In this document: positions 20,883-31,031 of the stretch, one piece after another
How the letters are laid out: the number at the start of each line of letters is the position of its first letter
How positions within the stretch are numbered: position 1 is the first letter of the stretch
Source: Siphonodentalium dalli
Taxonomy: Eukaryota; Mollusca; Scaphopoda; Gadilida; Siphonodentaliidae
Reading direction: 5' to 3'
Length of the DNA stretch: 64,000 nucleotides
Assembly: GCA_032622095.1 (NCBI GenBank)
Contig: CP136069.1
Coordinates: 162,057,043 to 162,121,042 of the forward strand
Translations under genes and position numbers: made by a program
Notes under the pieces: generated by a model
What the model was told of the DNA's origin: nothing
Seen by the model: only the letters and a program-made list of their open reading frames with translations
Databases searched by the model: none

Positions 20883-22439
20883 CTAAGATTGTTTACAGTC
20901 TGGACAATACAGGTTGCAACAGCGAACAGATGCAGCATATTCATCTAATAGGGTATACTTTATGAGCTTCTTAAATGTTAACCTCGGAGTGCAAGCCTTA
21001 ATAGGTGTAGATAGTTTATTCCATAGTGTAGGAAATTGGTGAAGTGGTAACTTGGCACTGAAGTTTGTTCTAGGAGTATGATGTTCAATATCACGAGTTT
21101 GTCTCGTTAGGGCATGTTTTTTCCGTCTAGGTTTTCGCAAAAAATCTGATAGTGACTTCGGTAAGACTTCATATTTCCAATCATAGACAAAAATCAAGGA
21201 TTTAATAGTATATAGATCTTGAACTTTTGGGATATCTGATCGTTTGAAAAGGGGGTCAGTATGTGAGTTATACTTGGCATTACAAATCATGCGGATAGCT
21301 TTCTTTTGTAGTTTAAAGATCTTTCCTATGTGGGACGAGTTGCCCCATATTTCTATTCCATAAGAAATGTGACTGTGAATCAGGGCGTAATATAGTGTTT
21401 TTAATATTTGGATTGGTAGGAACTTTTTGGCTCTACATAAGGCATGTATAACTTTGTTAACTTTTTTACAAATGTAATTAATGTGATAATCAAAGTTTAA
21501 ATTTTCATCTACATATATTCCTAAAAATTTAATGGCTGGTTCGTTATTTAGTGATGGTGTTGGAAAAATAATTTCATTGTTGATGGATAATCGTTTATTA
21601 CCGAAAGCTTGTCTGTTAGTGGCATTAAAAAGCATATATTTAGTTTTAGAGGCATTAATAACGAGTTTATTTGCCGTGCACCAGTTAAAGACTTTATCAA
21701 GCTCAATATTTGCATCATCAATCAGTTTATCTACTTTATTGTTAGAGGAGTATAACGTTGTGTCATCAGCAAATGATAGTAAATTAAAGTTTGTTGATTT
21801 CGGAATGTCATTTACATATAACAAAAAAAGGACAGGGCCGAGTATAGATCCTTGGGGGACACCGGTTTTTACATTTGCGAAATCTGATCTAACACCAGAG
21901 TGTTCAACAAACTGTTTCCGATTTGTTAAGTAGCTTTTGAAGAAATCATTGGCCAGGCCTCTAATTCCATAGTGGTTTAATTTTTTCAGAAGTATGTCAT
22001 GATCTAGAGTGTCAAAGGCTTTGGATAAATCTATAAATATAGCCAGTGTTGTGTCTTTTGTTTTTTTGTCGTTCATTTCCCCAATATAATTAAGGAGTTT
22101 TAACACAGGGTGGGACGTCGAATGATTTTTTCTAAAGCCAAACTGATGTCTGTTTAGTATCTCCTTTTTATCTAAGTAATCAGATAATCTTCTACATGTG
22201 ACTTTTTCAAGGAGTTTAGAAAACACGGGTAGAAGGGAGATTGGTCTGTAATTTTCCACAATTTTTTTGTCTCCTGATTTATGAATAGGAAATATTCTTG
22301 CAATTTTCATCAAGTCGGGCACTTTACCTTTACTAAATGACAAATTTATAATATGTGACATTGGTTCAGATATAAGAGGGCATATTATTTTAAGTAATTT
22401 CAAAGAATACCCTTCGTGGTCCAAACTAGTTTTATTATT
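20883..22439 (-). CDS. 5'-truncated non-LTR retrotransposon reverse transcriptase (CR1/Jockey superfamily)
   Basis: Reverse transcriptase that would prime LINE RNA at a nicked target. The frame is open for about 518 codons without a stop. It begins in mid-protein (NNKTSLDHEGYS), so there is no native start; a TTG or internal ATG start would be an artefact. RT blocks in order from the N-terminal side: IARIFPIHKSGDK, NYRPISLLPVFSKLLEK, RHQFGFRKNHST, the catalytic block IFIDLSKAFDTLDHDILL, TGVPQGSILGPVLFLLYVNDI, and LLSFADDTTLYSS with the FADD catalytic pair, then KFLGIYVDENLNF and the thumb/C-terminal SYGIEIWG and LWNKLS segments. A CxxC pair (CPDC) lies close to the stop. No endonuclease domain remains. 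The 3' UTR runs into the TATACA microsatellite. Truncation at about 22439 abuts the dispersed repeat at 22440. An uninterrupted frame implies a young insertion. Clade within the superfamily (CR1, L2, Daphne, Jockey) is not resolved. Confidence 0.93.
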   Translation of the reverse strand, partial: NNKTSLDHEGYSLKLLKIICPLISEPMSHIINLSFSKGKVPDLMKIARIFPIHKSGDKKIVENYRPISLLPVFSKLLEKVTCRRLSDYLDKKEILNRHQFGFRKNHSTSHPVLKLLNYIGEMNDKKTKDTTLAIFIDLSKAFDTLDHDILLKKLNHYGIRGLANDFFKSYLTNRKQFVEHSGVRSDFANVKTGVPQGSILGPVLFLLYVNDIPKSTNFNLLSFADDTTLYSSNNKVDKLIDDANIELDKVFNWCTANKLVINASKTKYMLFNATNRQAFGNKRLSINNEIIFPTPSLNNEPAIKFLGIYVDENLNFDYHINYICKKVNKVIHALCRAKKFLPIQILKTLYYALIHSHISYGIEIWGNSSHIGKIFKLQKKAIRMICNAKYNSHTDPLFKRSDIPKVQDLYTIKSLIFVYDWKYEVLPKSLSDFLRKPRRKKHALTRQTRDIEHHTPRTNFSAKLPLHQFPTLWNKLSTPIKACTPRLTFKKLIKYTLLDEYAASVRCCNLYCPDCKQS

Positions 22440-22622
22440 CTACCAACATCGCCGAAAACTTCGAAGAAATCGACCATATCAGTCCACAGAAAACATCGCC
22501 TGAACTACGCTCAATTGTAAATATTTACTTCTCGATTCGGCGAAAAACTGAAGCAAATTATTTCGCCATCGAGAGTCATTACATTTAATTAAGATATGAG
22601 AATGACGGGTAACTGCTTTGAG
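22440..22622 (+). repeat. ~190-bp dispersed repeat, copy 1
   Basis: Words AACATCGCCGAAAA, ACAGAAAACATCG(C/T)CTGAACTAC, AATATTTAC, TCTCGATTCG, ATTATTTCGCCATC and GCATTTAATTAA-like occur in this order in three places (here, 28228-28425 reversed, 59015-59210). This copy lacks the GACGCGACTATCGGCGATAGG middle part. Class unknown. Confidence 0.75.
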
Positions 22623-22680
22623 CAAAATTATTTTCCATTTCTATTTGATCACCCTACGGGAGGGTTTCACACCACTTTAA

Positions 22681-22977
22681 CCCTTTCACGGCGGAAGCTG
22701 CGCTGGTGAAGCATCAATGACTGGGACAAAATTGCCGATGTATTTTCTGTTGGCCACGTTTCTTGCCATATATGATTCTAGCTCTTATATATATATACGA
22801 GTCTCCCATAGGGAGCCTCGTATATATAAGAGAATGCACTGGCTTACAATGTAGATCTTGTTAGGCCAATGTATTCTTTTATATATGCGAGGCTCCATTT
22901 GAGAGACTCGCATATATAAGAGAACGCATTGGCACAGGGTTTTCAAAAAGATTCAGGAAGCTCCAGTCATGGAAGGA
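22681..22977. mobile_element. TTAA-flanked double-hairpin element, diverged
   Basis: TTAA at 22677-22680 and 22978-22981. Right terminus reads CCTTCCATGACTGG on the minus strand; left reads CCCTTTCACGGCGG. It carries two palindromes (about 22783-22843 and 22864-22934) of the CCAATGCATTCTCTTATATA type, the first degraded. Related to the elements at 25137, 26203, 33926 and 44834. Confidence 0.7.
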
Positions 22978-23440
22978 TTAAACCTCGTGTTGAAGTAATA
23001 TATCAGCATGACCGCGTGACACATCGTAGACTGTTGATATTCTTACCATAAATGCGCTTTCCAATGTATCTGAACATTTAGTGCATTCATATTAGGCGCC
23101 AAGACCGTACACAATATTAAAGGTGCACGATCCGATTCGATGGTTCCCATATCATTAAATTCCAGCAACAACAACAACAACAACATTTCCTGAAATACCG
23201 CTTCAGTTTTCAGAATAGATTAATTGCCGAAAAATAATACTAACCACTGTGAACTATAGTATAAAATTGCCTAAAAAGTGTTATTTATCAACATTTTGTT
23301 CAACGCAATTTGGTATCGAGAGTATGTCTGTCGGAATTCGTTGAATGTTTACCAGCCGCCAAATATTCGAGGTGGTGAAAATAACAAATTTCAAATCAAT
23401 AACTCGAAATCTGATAACTCTTGGCGTTAATCTGGGATTA

Positions 23441-23965
23441 GGATAGATCATGCCATGAATCTCTACTCTGGCTGACGCCCGTAGATATCATATTCCACCA
23501 GTACAAAACATGGGAACTTTTTGAAGTTTTGACAGGGAACCTTATAAAGTCGAAAAAATAACGCAGGGAATATATTTCTTAGTGATTATCTCTTCCGTAA
23601 TAGTGTACTTCACTATATGTGAAGATCCCAACTCGAAATTACATGTTTTTCTGTGACTTTTGTGAGCCGATATCGCGATAAACATTGAATTAATTACCCA
23701 GCAAAAGTTCCATAATTGTAAGAAACGTAAAGCAAAATCGCTCACAAAGTCACTTAAATCGTGAAATTTCGAGGTGGGACCTTCACCTACAGTGAAGTAC
23801 ATTATTAAGAAAGAGATATTAACAAAGAAATATATTGCCTTTATTATTTTTTCGATTATATAAGTTTCCCTGTCAAAACTTTCAAAAAGTTCCCATATTT
23901 TGTACTGGTGGAATATGATCTCTAAGGGTGGTAGCCATAGTAGAGATTCATGGCATGATCTAGGA
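23441..23965. mobile_element. ~525-bp palindromic MITE, copy A
   Basis: Left arm words TAGATCATGCCATGAATC, GTAGATATCATATTCCACC, AGTACAAAACATGGGAAC and GTTTTGACAGGGAACCTT reappear reversed at 23855-23960. A second inner inverted pair is CACTATATGTGAAG (about 23610) against CTTCACCTACAGTG (about 23780). No coding. Copy B lies at 31032-32835. Confidence 0.8.
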
Positions 23966-24253
23966 TTAAGACATTATTTTTAATATAATATGAAATAATT
24001 TGAAAAGAATGAAGTATGCATATCCTCGTCTGTTTCGAGTTTCCACCACCACCCAGTGCCGCCCATGGTCTCTTACCCACCACTGCCTGCTCCAATGACG
24101 CTTCTTATTTTCACGCATCAACAAACTGATAGATATCAGACATACTTTATTTATTCATTTAGGTATCCATGAGAGACGGCATTTTTATGACTGGTCTAAC
24201 AGCTTGAAAGTCAATTATCACTACTCTGTTGATGAACCTCTCACGTTCAGGTG

Positions 24254-24345
24254 ATTAATTATATCAACGATTGGTGTGACATGGATTTTACATACATATA
24301 TTACAAACAAATGTGTATCCACCAAAGCAGAAAACATGAATACCA
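24254..24345 (+). repeat. dispersed repeat, forward copy of 15483-15600
   Basis: Contains ACGATTGGTGTGACATGG, ATTTTACATACATA and GTGTATCCACC in the order seen on the minus strand at 15483-15600. From 24350 to 25130 no gene or element is recognised. Confidence 0.55.
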
Positions 24346-25136
24346 AAGACGCCAGTCAATTGGTTTGACTTGGGTTGCAGTGACAGATGCATCCTGTTTA
24401 AATGATATGTATACCTTTAGAGATAACCAATGACAGACTTGTATATTACCAATACGTATTGTCACTCCAATGTGCATGGTTATCCAATATCACCGTGCAT
24501 ATCCCACTACACATCATTATGGTGACGATTGTGTCATGTTGTTGGTTTTCAGCTCATTGGAACACAATGTGTATTCCAATTAAATGGTGACTTATTTTTT
24601 CGCTTTAAAATCACATCATAGGGGGCTTTCTATCCGAAATTTAGTTGGAATGAAACATTTGAAGGGTCTCTGTGAAATTGATCACAGATTATCCTATATA
24701 GTTGGCGACTGAAATGAGCATTAATTATTACAGAACTACCATATAACTGATGTTCGAAGTCAGTCTTATTTTAGACCTAGTCTGACTGCATACAACGGAA
24801 CAACTGGTTAGTAGCCGCATGCCAACAATGGTTTTATATATGCAAAATAAACTGTGATGCGGACTATTTGAAGTGGGGTCTTGGTGTCCTTATAAATGAA
24901 TAGACAGAGTAAGCTTTAACATCTGCATTACATCTCGACGAAAATAGCAAGACATCATATTTTAAACACTAGACTCCTAATAAGAAGTAAATTAGTTTTC
25001 ATAAATATTGTCCCGGAGACCTGAATAACGTAATCTTTAACAAAATTGCAAAAAGTGACTTATCTTCAATAATACAAACATGTGCAATCATGCTTCGAAG
25101 CTTTAGCTTGAGTAGTTTATACATTTGAACATTTAA

Positions 25137-25528
25137 CCCTTTACCCAACAAACCGGCCAAAACCGGCCAAATAAAGCTTCAACAGCCTAAAATATCTTCG
25201 GTCTGTCTCAATAGAACCATACACATATGGATATCATTGGAACCGGCTCCTTGACCACATTGTGATAGTTACAGTTATGCCCTGTGCCAATGCATTCTCT
25301 TATATATGCGAGTCGACCATAGGTCGCCTCGCATATATAAGAGAATGCATTGGCCTAACAAAAATCTTTTTTTAACACTTTTTACAATTTTTTCTTACAT
25401 TCTTTAACAATTTTATAATTTTTAATGTGTTAAGCCAATGCATTCTCTTATATATGCGAGGCGACCTATGGTCGACTCGCATATATAAGAGAATGCATTG
25501 GCACAGGGCCCTTCTGTTGGGTAAAGGG
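25137..25528. mobile_element. piggyBac-like MITE with double hairpin, copy 1
   Basis: TTAA at 25133-25136 and 25529-25532 flanks inverted ends CCCTTTACCCAACA and TGTTGGGTAAAGGG. TTAA target duplication with CCC termini is the hallmark of piggyBac-type elements. Inside are two 67-bp near-perfect palindromes (25287-25353 and 25435-25501) that are reverse complements of each other. Each has arms CCAATGCATTCTCTTATATA and a CCATAGG/CCTATGG centre. Near-identical copies at 26203-26574 and 44834-45225 indicate recent spread. Confidence 0.87.
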
Positions 25529-25730
25529 TTAAAGTGGGAATCATACACAGTTCGGGTTGATTCGCCAATACATAAGTAGAACCACAACACTTCCCTCGTC
25601 AGAATAGACTAATAGACTGATACCATGGCATAATGGACATTAATTCGTTATATTCGACAACGGCGTATCGCATAACACGCACTATCAGACATACATGGAT
25701 GTATGCATGTCGGACAGTCAGTCCATTTTT

Positions 25731-25905
25731 GCAAACGTTCTTGTGCACCTTGAGGCTAAATTTCCATTTATATTGTTTATCGCATCGGTCGCACGTTAAC
25801 GCGATTATCTGTGCATTCCTTGTGTATGTTCCGTCAAATGGTTATTTTACTACGAAAAGAAAGACCTTCCGCATGTTTCACACGTAATGTCATTTTGCCT
25901 ATCGA
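25731..25905 (-). pseudogene. zinc-finger gene remnant (two C2HC/C2H2-type fingers)
   Basis: On the minus strand, 25882 to about 25813 reads CETCGRSFFRSKITI, a stop, then RNIHKEC, which is a finger of the C-x2-C...H-x3-C kind. After a frame shift, CDRCDKQYKWKFSLKVHKNVC (25793-25731) gives a second finger. The spacing (C-x2-C-x12-13-H-x3-C) and the hydrophobic positions fit. A stop upstream near 25920, the internal stop and the frame change show decay. It would have been a nucleic-acid-binding module. Which gene it came from cannot be told, and no flanking exon is seen. Confidence 0.55.
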
Positions 25906-26202
25906 GCACTGAATGCCACGTGACTCTTCTTCAAGTTCGATCCCGCAGATTTAAAAGTTGCACGACAACCATGTAGAGTTTTCGCACGTCTCGTTGTGCA
26001 GCGCTAAATACATGTATAGTTCCACGTGAGACAGTAAATATATTGTGATACGCAATTTGCGGTACACTAGCATCTAACCGGTTAAGACTGATTGTGTGTG
26101 GATACGCTGAAATTTACCCTATAGATTCTCACACTTTCTTCGTTGGTATATTCTCTCTAGGAACACATTGATCACTCAAGAAAATTGAAGAGGATGTATT
26201 AA

Positions 26203-26574
26203 CCCTTTACCCAACAAACCGGCCAAAAACGCCCAAATAAAGCTTCAACAGTCTAAATTATCTTTAAAATATGGATATCATTGGAACCGGCTCATTGACC
26301 ACATTGTGATGGTTACAGTTATGCCCTGTGCCAATGCATTCTCTTATATATGCGAGTCGACCATAGGTCGCCTCGCATATATATAAGAGAATGCATTGGC
26401 CTAAATAAAATCTTTTTTTAACACTTTTTACCATTTTTTCTTACATTCTTTAACAATTTTATAATTTTTAATGTGTTAAGCCAATGCATTCTCTTATATA
26501 TGCGAGGCGACCTATGGTCGACTCGCATATATAAGAGAATGCATTGGCACAGGGCCGTTCTGTTGGGTAAAGGG
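26203..26574. mobile_element. piggyBac-like MITE with double hairpin, copy 2
   Basis: TTAA at 26199-26202 and 26575-26578. Ends CCCTTTACCCAACA and TGTTGGGTAAAGGG. Hairpins at 26331-26399 (69 bp; one extra AT step) and 26481-26547. Differs from copy 1 mainly by a short deletion near 26265 and scattered substitutions. Confidence 0.87.
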
Positions 26575-26599
26575 TTAAGTAAGATGCGTCTTAGATCTC

Positions 26600-28225
26600 A
26601 CGATTTATATTTTCCCTTGCAGGAACGCCCTATATCATTAGTCATTACTCCTTGTGCGTTGAACTGTTCAAATCATCGTTGATAAGCCATCAAAGCCCAT
26701 GTATAGCGAACGTATTTAGTGATGGACTTGGTCAAAAATATGACACTTTATAAATGAAATTGATGAAATTCCAACGGTGGTGTACTGTCAAGAGGACAAA
26801 ATTGGTAAATTTCCTGCACAATTTCCGGTGTCGGATATACACGGTTAATATGTTGTTTTCGTGCTGTTGTGGCCATTTGCCTGCCATTTCATGGCCGCGA
26901 TTTTATTTTTTTCTGTCCGTATTTGTTCGAAGGTTCAGGGAGCTCTCTATTCAGGAGATATATCTTAATTTTGCGGTCGCTGTATGCTCGATTAATGTTC
27001 AAAATAGCTATACGTTGGCGGACGGTTAAGTTTTGGACGCGAGTACGGTGTTAATTTTTCTTGTTCAATAATTTGATGGAGTGTCGGCTGTAGTATCTAA
27101 TACTTCCAAACTGGTGGCCATATCTATTGCAAAAATAATGTGGATGCTGAAAGGAGACAATTTGAATCGATGAATAATTTGATGATGCCTCTCAATTCTT
27201 ATCGTCGTAACGTCATGAATTTATCGAATCTGGCGACAAATGAATGTGTGATAGTGTGACCATTGGCCAAATGGAAGAATATCAAATTTGCCTTTTTGTA
27301 TGAACTTGTTCTGTTTTCTACATTGAATAGGAAATGGTGTGGTGTCGTCTAAAAATGCAAAATTGACGGGATACCATTGGAAAAGTCAAACTAATTTTAT
27401 TTGTGCGCCCAGTTAGGGGTCGGCAACATCGGATTCTCATATTGGAATAGTTCAGCATCAAGGAAAGTTTGGTCCCACCTCCTGGTGTCCATGACTTACG
27501 AACGCGCGCACTCGCAGCCGTCCTCTGTTCAAAAGTACTTTAATGCTTCGGGAATTGTCACTTGCCATTTTGACATCCATTCTCTAGGTCAGACGACTTG
27601 CATTAATGTCTCGCGCGCATCCATTATTGCGAATTGTGAGGCTTCCCGAATTCGAATCTTAGTCGTCTTAACAAACAACCTCTTGGCTCTTTGATCAGGA
27701 TCTAATGTGCGTCTCCTTTGATAGCCATACCTCTATGGCGCAACTGTCCATCAACATTGCCACAATTCGAGCTCAAATTGGTTTCTGCGAGTCGGTTAAA
27801 ATCCCAGCCCATTGACCAACGGACGGTAATCTGTCAGATTAACGGCTCTAACATTCCTTTTTAAAGCAAACAGGCGGTGTGTAACCCAAAAAAGACGAAT
27901 TGAAGTAATGAAGAAAAAAACAACTATAAACACGTGTTTGGGTCTCAAACAAAAACAGTCATTGATGTTAGCACGACCAGGAACAGAAAAGAGCGTTCGG
28001 TGTTAGTCTATTCCTGATATAGTAGAAATAAAGAGTGTTTGTCTGGCTTCTGGCAAAAACATTAAAACGGCTGGATATTGGCTGCCGCCATTTGGAGGTT
28101 CGAATGAGCCATGTCCGTTTAAAGTGATGTGAAACATTCCGGCAGAGTCAACAAATATAAATGGATAATAATCTTGCTCAAAGTAGTTGTTTTTTTGCAA
28201 ATATTATATCCAAATTGAGAACACA
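26600..28225. other. no gene recognised
   Basis: Mixed-composition sequence. Short open frames (26754-27029, 27401-27694) show no recognisable domain. No element ends were found. Confidence 0.45.
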
Positions 28226-28227
28226 CA

Positions 28228-28425
28228 TCGTCATTCTTATATATTAATTAAATGCAGTGACTTTAGGTGGCGAAGTCGTTTTCGTTAGTTTATCGCCGAT
28301 AGGTGCGTCCCGAATCGAGAGGTAATTAACTACTTACAATTGCGCGTAGTTCAGACGATGTTTTCTATGGAGTGTTACAGTCTATTTGCTTAAGATTTTC
28401 GGCGATGTTCGTAGAATGCTATAAG
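28228..28425 (-). repeat. ~190-bp dispersed repeat, copy 2 (reverse)
   Basis: The minus strand reads CGAACATCGCCGAAAATC, CCATAGAAAACATCG, TCTCGATTCGGGACGC, CCTATCGGCGATAAAC and GCATTTAATTAATATATAAG. It matches copy 3 at 59015-59210 more fully than copy 1. Confidence 0.75.
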
Positions 28426-28714
28426 TTTCACACACCCGAACAAGTCCATAATATGTCTTTAAAATCCACGTCAAGCAGGGTGTGTGATATCCAGAGGTGA
28501 CACCACATGCGCGGATCACGTGCAATAGATTGATTGATAGAGAAAAAAATCCGAAAATAAATCAGTTGGAATTCGAAATCTGTCAACAAAGGTATATTTG
28601 ATGTGGTTTGACCATTACCTGGAGACATTATCTGGAGACATTGGTAAACGGTTATGTCATTCTTATTACTGCGACATGCTTCCGAATATCTTTATATTGA
28701 CGTGTGTGCTCTGG

Positions 28715-30072
28715 TTTAACCCTATCTATACTGAAGCATCATTGATGAGTAGTTATCCCATAGGAAATGTTCAGATAATAAGTTTAACCCTATCTATACT
28801 GAAGCATAATTAATGAGCAGTTATCCCATAGGAAGTGGTCAGATAATAAGTTTAACCCTATCTATACTGAAGCATAATTGATGAGTAGTTATCACATAGG
28901 AAGTGGTCAGATAATAAGTTTAACCCTATCTATACTAAAGCATAATTGATGAGTAGTTATCCCATAGGAAATGGTCAGATAATAAGTTTAACACTATCTA
29001 CACTAAAACATCATTGATGAGTAGTTATCCCATAGGAAATGGTCAGATATTAGTTTAACCCTATCTATACTGAAGCATAATTGATGAGTAGTTATCCCAT
29101 AGGAAATGGTCAGATAATACGTTTAACCCTATCTATACTAAAGCATCATTGATGAGCAGTTATCCCATAGGAAATGGTCAGATAAAAAGTTTAACCCTAT
29201 CTATACTGAAACATCATTGATGTGTATTTATCCCATAGGAAATGGTCAGATAATAAGTTTAACCCTATCTATACTGGAGCATAATTGATGAGTAGTTATC
29301 CCATAGGAAATGGTCAGATAATACGTTTAACCCTATCTATACTAAAGCATCATTGATGAGCAGTTATCCCATAAGAAATGGTCAGATAATAAGTTTAACA
29401 CTATCTACACTAAAACATCATTGATGGGTATTTATCACATAGGAAATGTTCAGATAATAAGTTTAACCCTACCTATAATAAATCATCATTGATGAGTAGT
29501 TATCCCATAGGAAATGGTCAGATAATAAGATTGACCCTTTCTATAATAAAGCATAATTGGTGTGTATTTATCCAACAGGAAATGGTCAGATAATAAGTTT
29601 AACCCTATCTATACTATAACATCATTGATGAGTATTTATCACATAGGAAATGTTCAGATAATAAGTTTAACCCTACCTATACTAAATCATCATAGATGAG
29701 TATTTATCACATAGGAAATGTTCAGATAATAAGTTTAACCCTACCTATTCTAAATCATCATTGATGAGTAGTTATCCCATAGGAAATGGTCAGATAATAA
29801 ATTTAACCCTTTCTATTCTAAACCACAATTGGTGAGTATTTATCCAACATGAAATGGTCAGATAATAAGTTTAACCCTATCTATACTGAAACATCATTGA
29901 TGTGTATTTATCAAATAGGAAATGTTCAGATAATAAGTTTAACCCTACCTATTCTAAATCGTCATTGGTGAGTAGTTATCCCATAGGAAATGGTCAGATA
30001 ATAAGTGTAACACTATATATACTAAAGCATCATTAATGAGTAGTTAATCCATAGGAAATGGTCAGATATATA
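28715..30072 (+). repeat. 68-bp satellite array, about 20 copies
   Basis: The monomer starts TTTAACCCTATCTATACT, continues with GCAT(A/C)ATTGATGAGTAG, TTATCCCATAGGAAATGG and ends TCAGATAATAAG; copy starts at 28715 and 28783 fix the 68-bp period. Two monomer types alternate in the distal half (TATTTATCACATAGGAAATG against AGTTATCCCATAGG), suggesting a higher-order unit. The array ends directly at the 141-bp palindrome at 30074. Further copies lie at 42804-43080, with degenerate ones near 49950 and 50810. Confidence 0.95.
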
Positions 30073-30073
30073 G

Positions 30074-30214
30074 AATACACCCATAGTAGCCGAGAATAAC
30101 AAATTTTCACCACGAGTGGTATTGTGGTTTTAACCACGAGCCTTTGGCGAGTGGTTAAAACCACAATTCCACGAGTGGTGAAATTTTTTTATTCTCGGCT
30201 ACTATGGGTGTATT
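30074..30214. mobile_element. 141-bp palindromic MITE abutting the satellite
   Basis: Ends AATACACCCATAGTAGCCG and CGGCTACTATGGGTGTATT; inner arms CACCACGAGTGG, GTGGTTTTAACCACG and GTGGTTAAAACCAC. Almost the whole element folds back. A decayed copy lies at 13690-13804. Its position at the array end recalls elements that carry satellite monomers, such as Helentron-related or pearl-like elements, but I see no Helitron terminus. Confidence 0.85.
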
Positions 30215-30224
30215 TTGTTTATAC

Positions 30225-31030
30225 CATAATTATTATTCTTCGTTCGCTTCGTAAATGTATTTCTACTCTGTTGACCAGTGACTGTTAAAGTGACACAACA
30301 ATCTTCACCAATATACCCCCATTGACTGAAGCAATAATATATATATATATACGGCGGAATCCCGCAGATAACTATTTTTAGCCACAATTCCAATCCGCGC
30401 GATCCGATTGGTCGACGACCTTTCGTCACCAATTTGATACGATTGTTTTTACTTCTTGGGAATAATAAATCCACTCTCATTCTCAAGACGAAGTAAATTA
30501 ATTAAAACCTAGTTAGAACGTATATTTGAATTAGATTATCGGAGTTTTAACTCGGTGTATTGTGCGTTGAATGGGAATGTTGGGTCGTCACATATGAATT
30601 CAACGATTATTGCCTGGAAAACTGGTCAAAACTCGTTTCGAATAAGTTCGTGTGTTGTTGACATTGTAATTGAATATTGTCAACAGCGGCAATTCTCAGC
30701 CTGATGACCAAGCAGCCGAGTGACTCGGGTCTCAATGGGATCTGTTGGAGAACCAATCGTTCAAACACGCATATTTAAAAAAAACAGTGTGGGTCGATAT
30801 AGCGTCAGACAAATGTACATGTAGCAAGTGCAATTTTACACTGAAATGTACTAAGCTATATATGCATGTATGGCTTTGGATTGTACTGGCTGCATTAGGC
30901 CTACACTGACTACATACAGGCCCTGCAGATTCAAATTCAACAAGTCTCAACAGTGACCCTATAGTATTAAAATGACTAATTTCAAAATGTGTGGCCCAAT
31001 ATTAGATATATTTTTTTGTTGGGGAAAGTG
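30225..31030. other. no gene recognised; short TA run near 30337
   Basis: No domain-bearing frame and no repeat unit. The 94-codon minus-strand frame at 30202-30486 has no recognisable domain. Confidence 0.45.
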
Positions 31031-31031
31031 T

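Noticed and set aside
21532-21933. 133-codon plus-strand frame
   Set aside because: Antisense shadow of the LINE RT frame.
28715-30072. Regular repeats resembling a CRISPR array
   Set aside because: The 68-bp units are repeated throughout with no unique spacers, no cas genes are present, and the context is eukaryotic.
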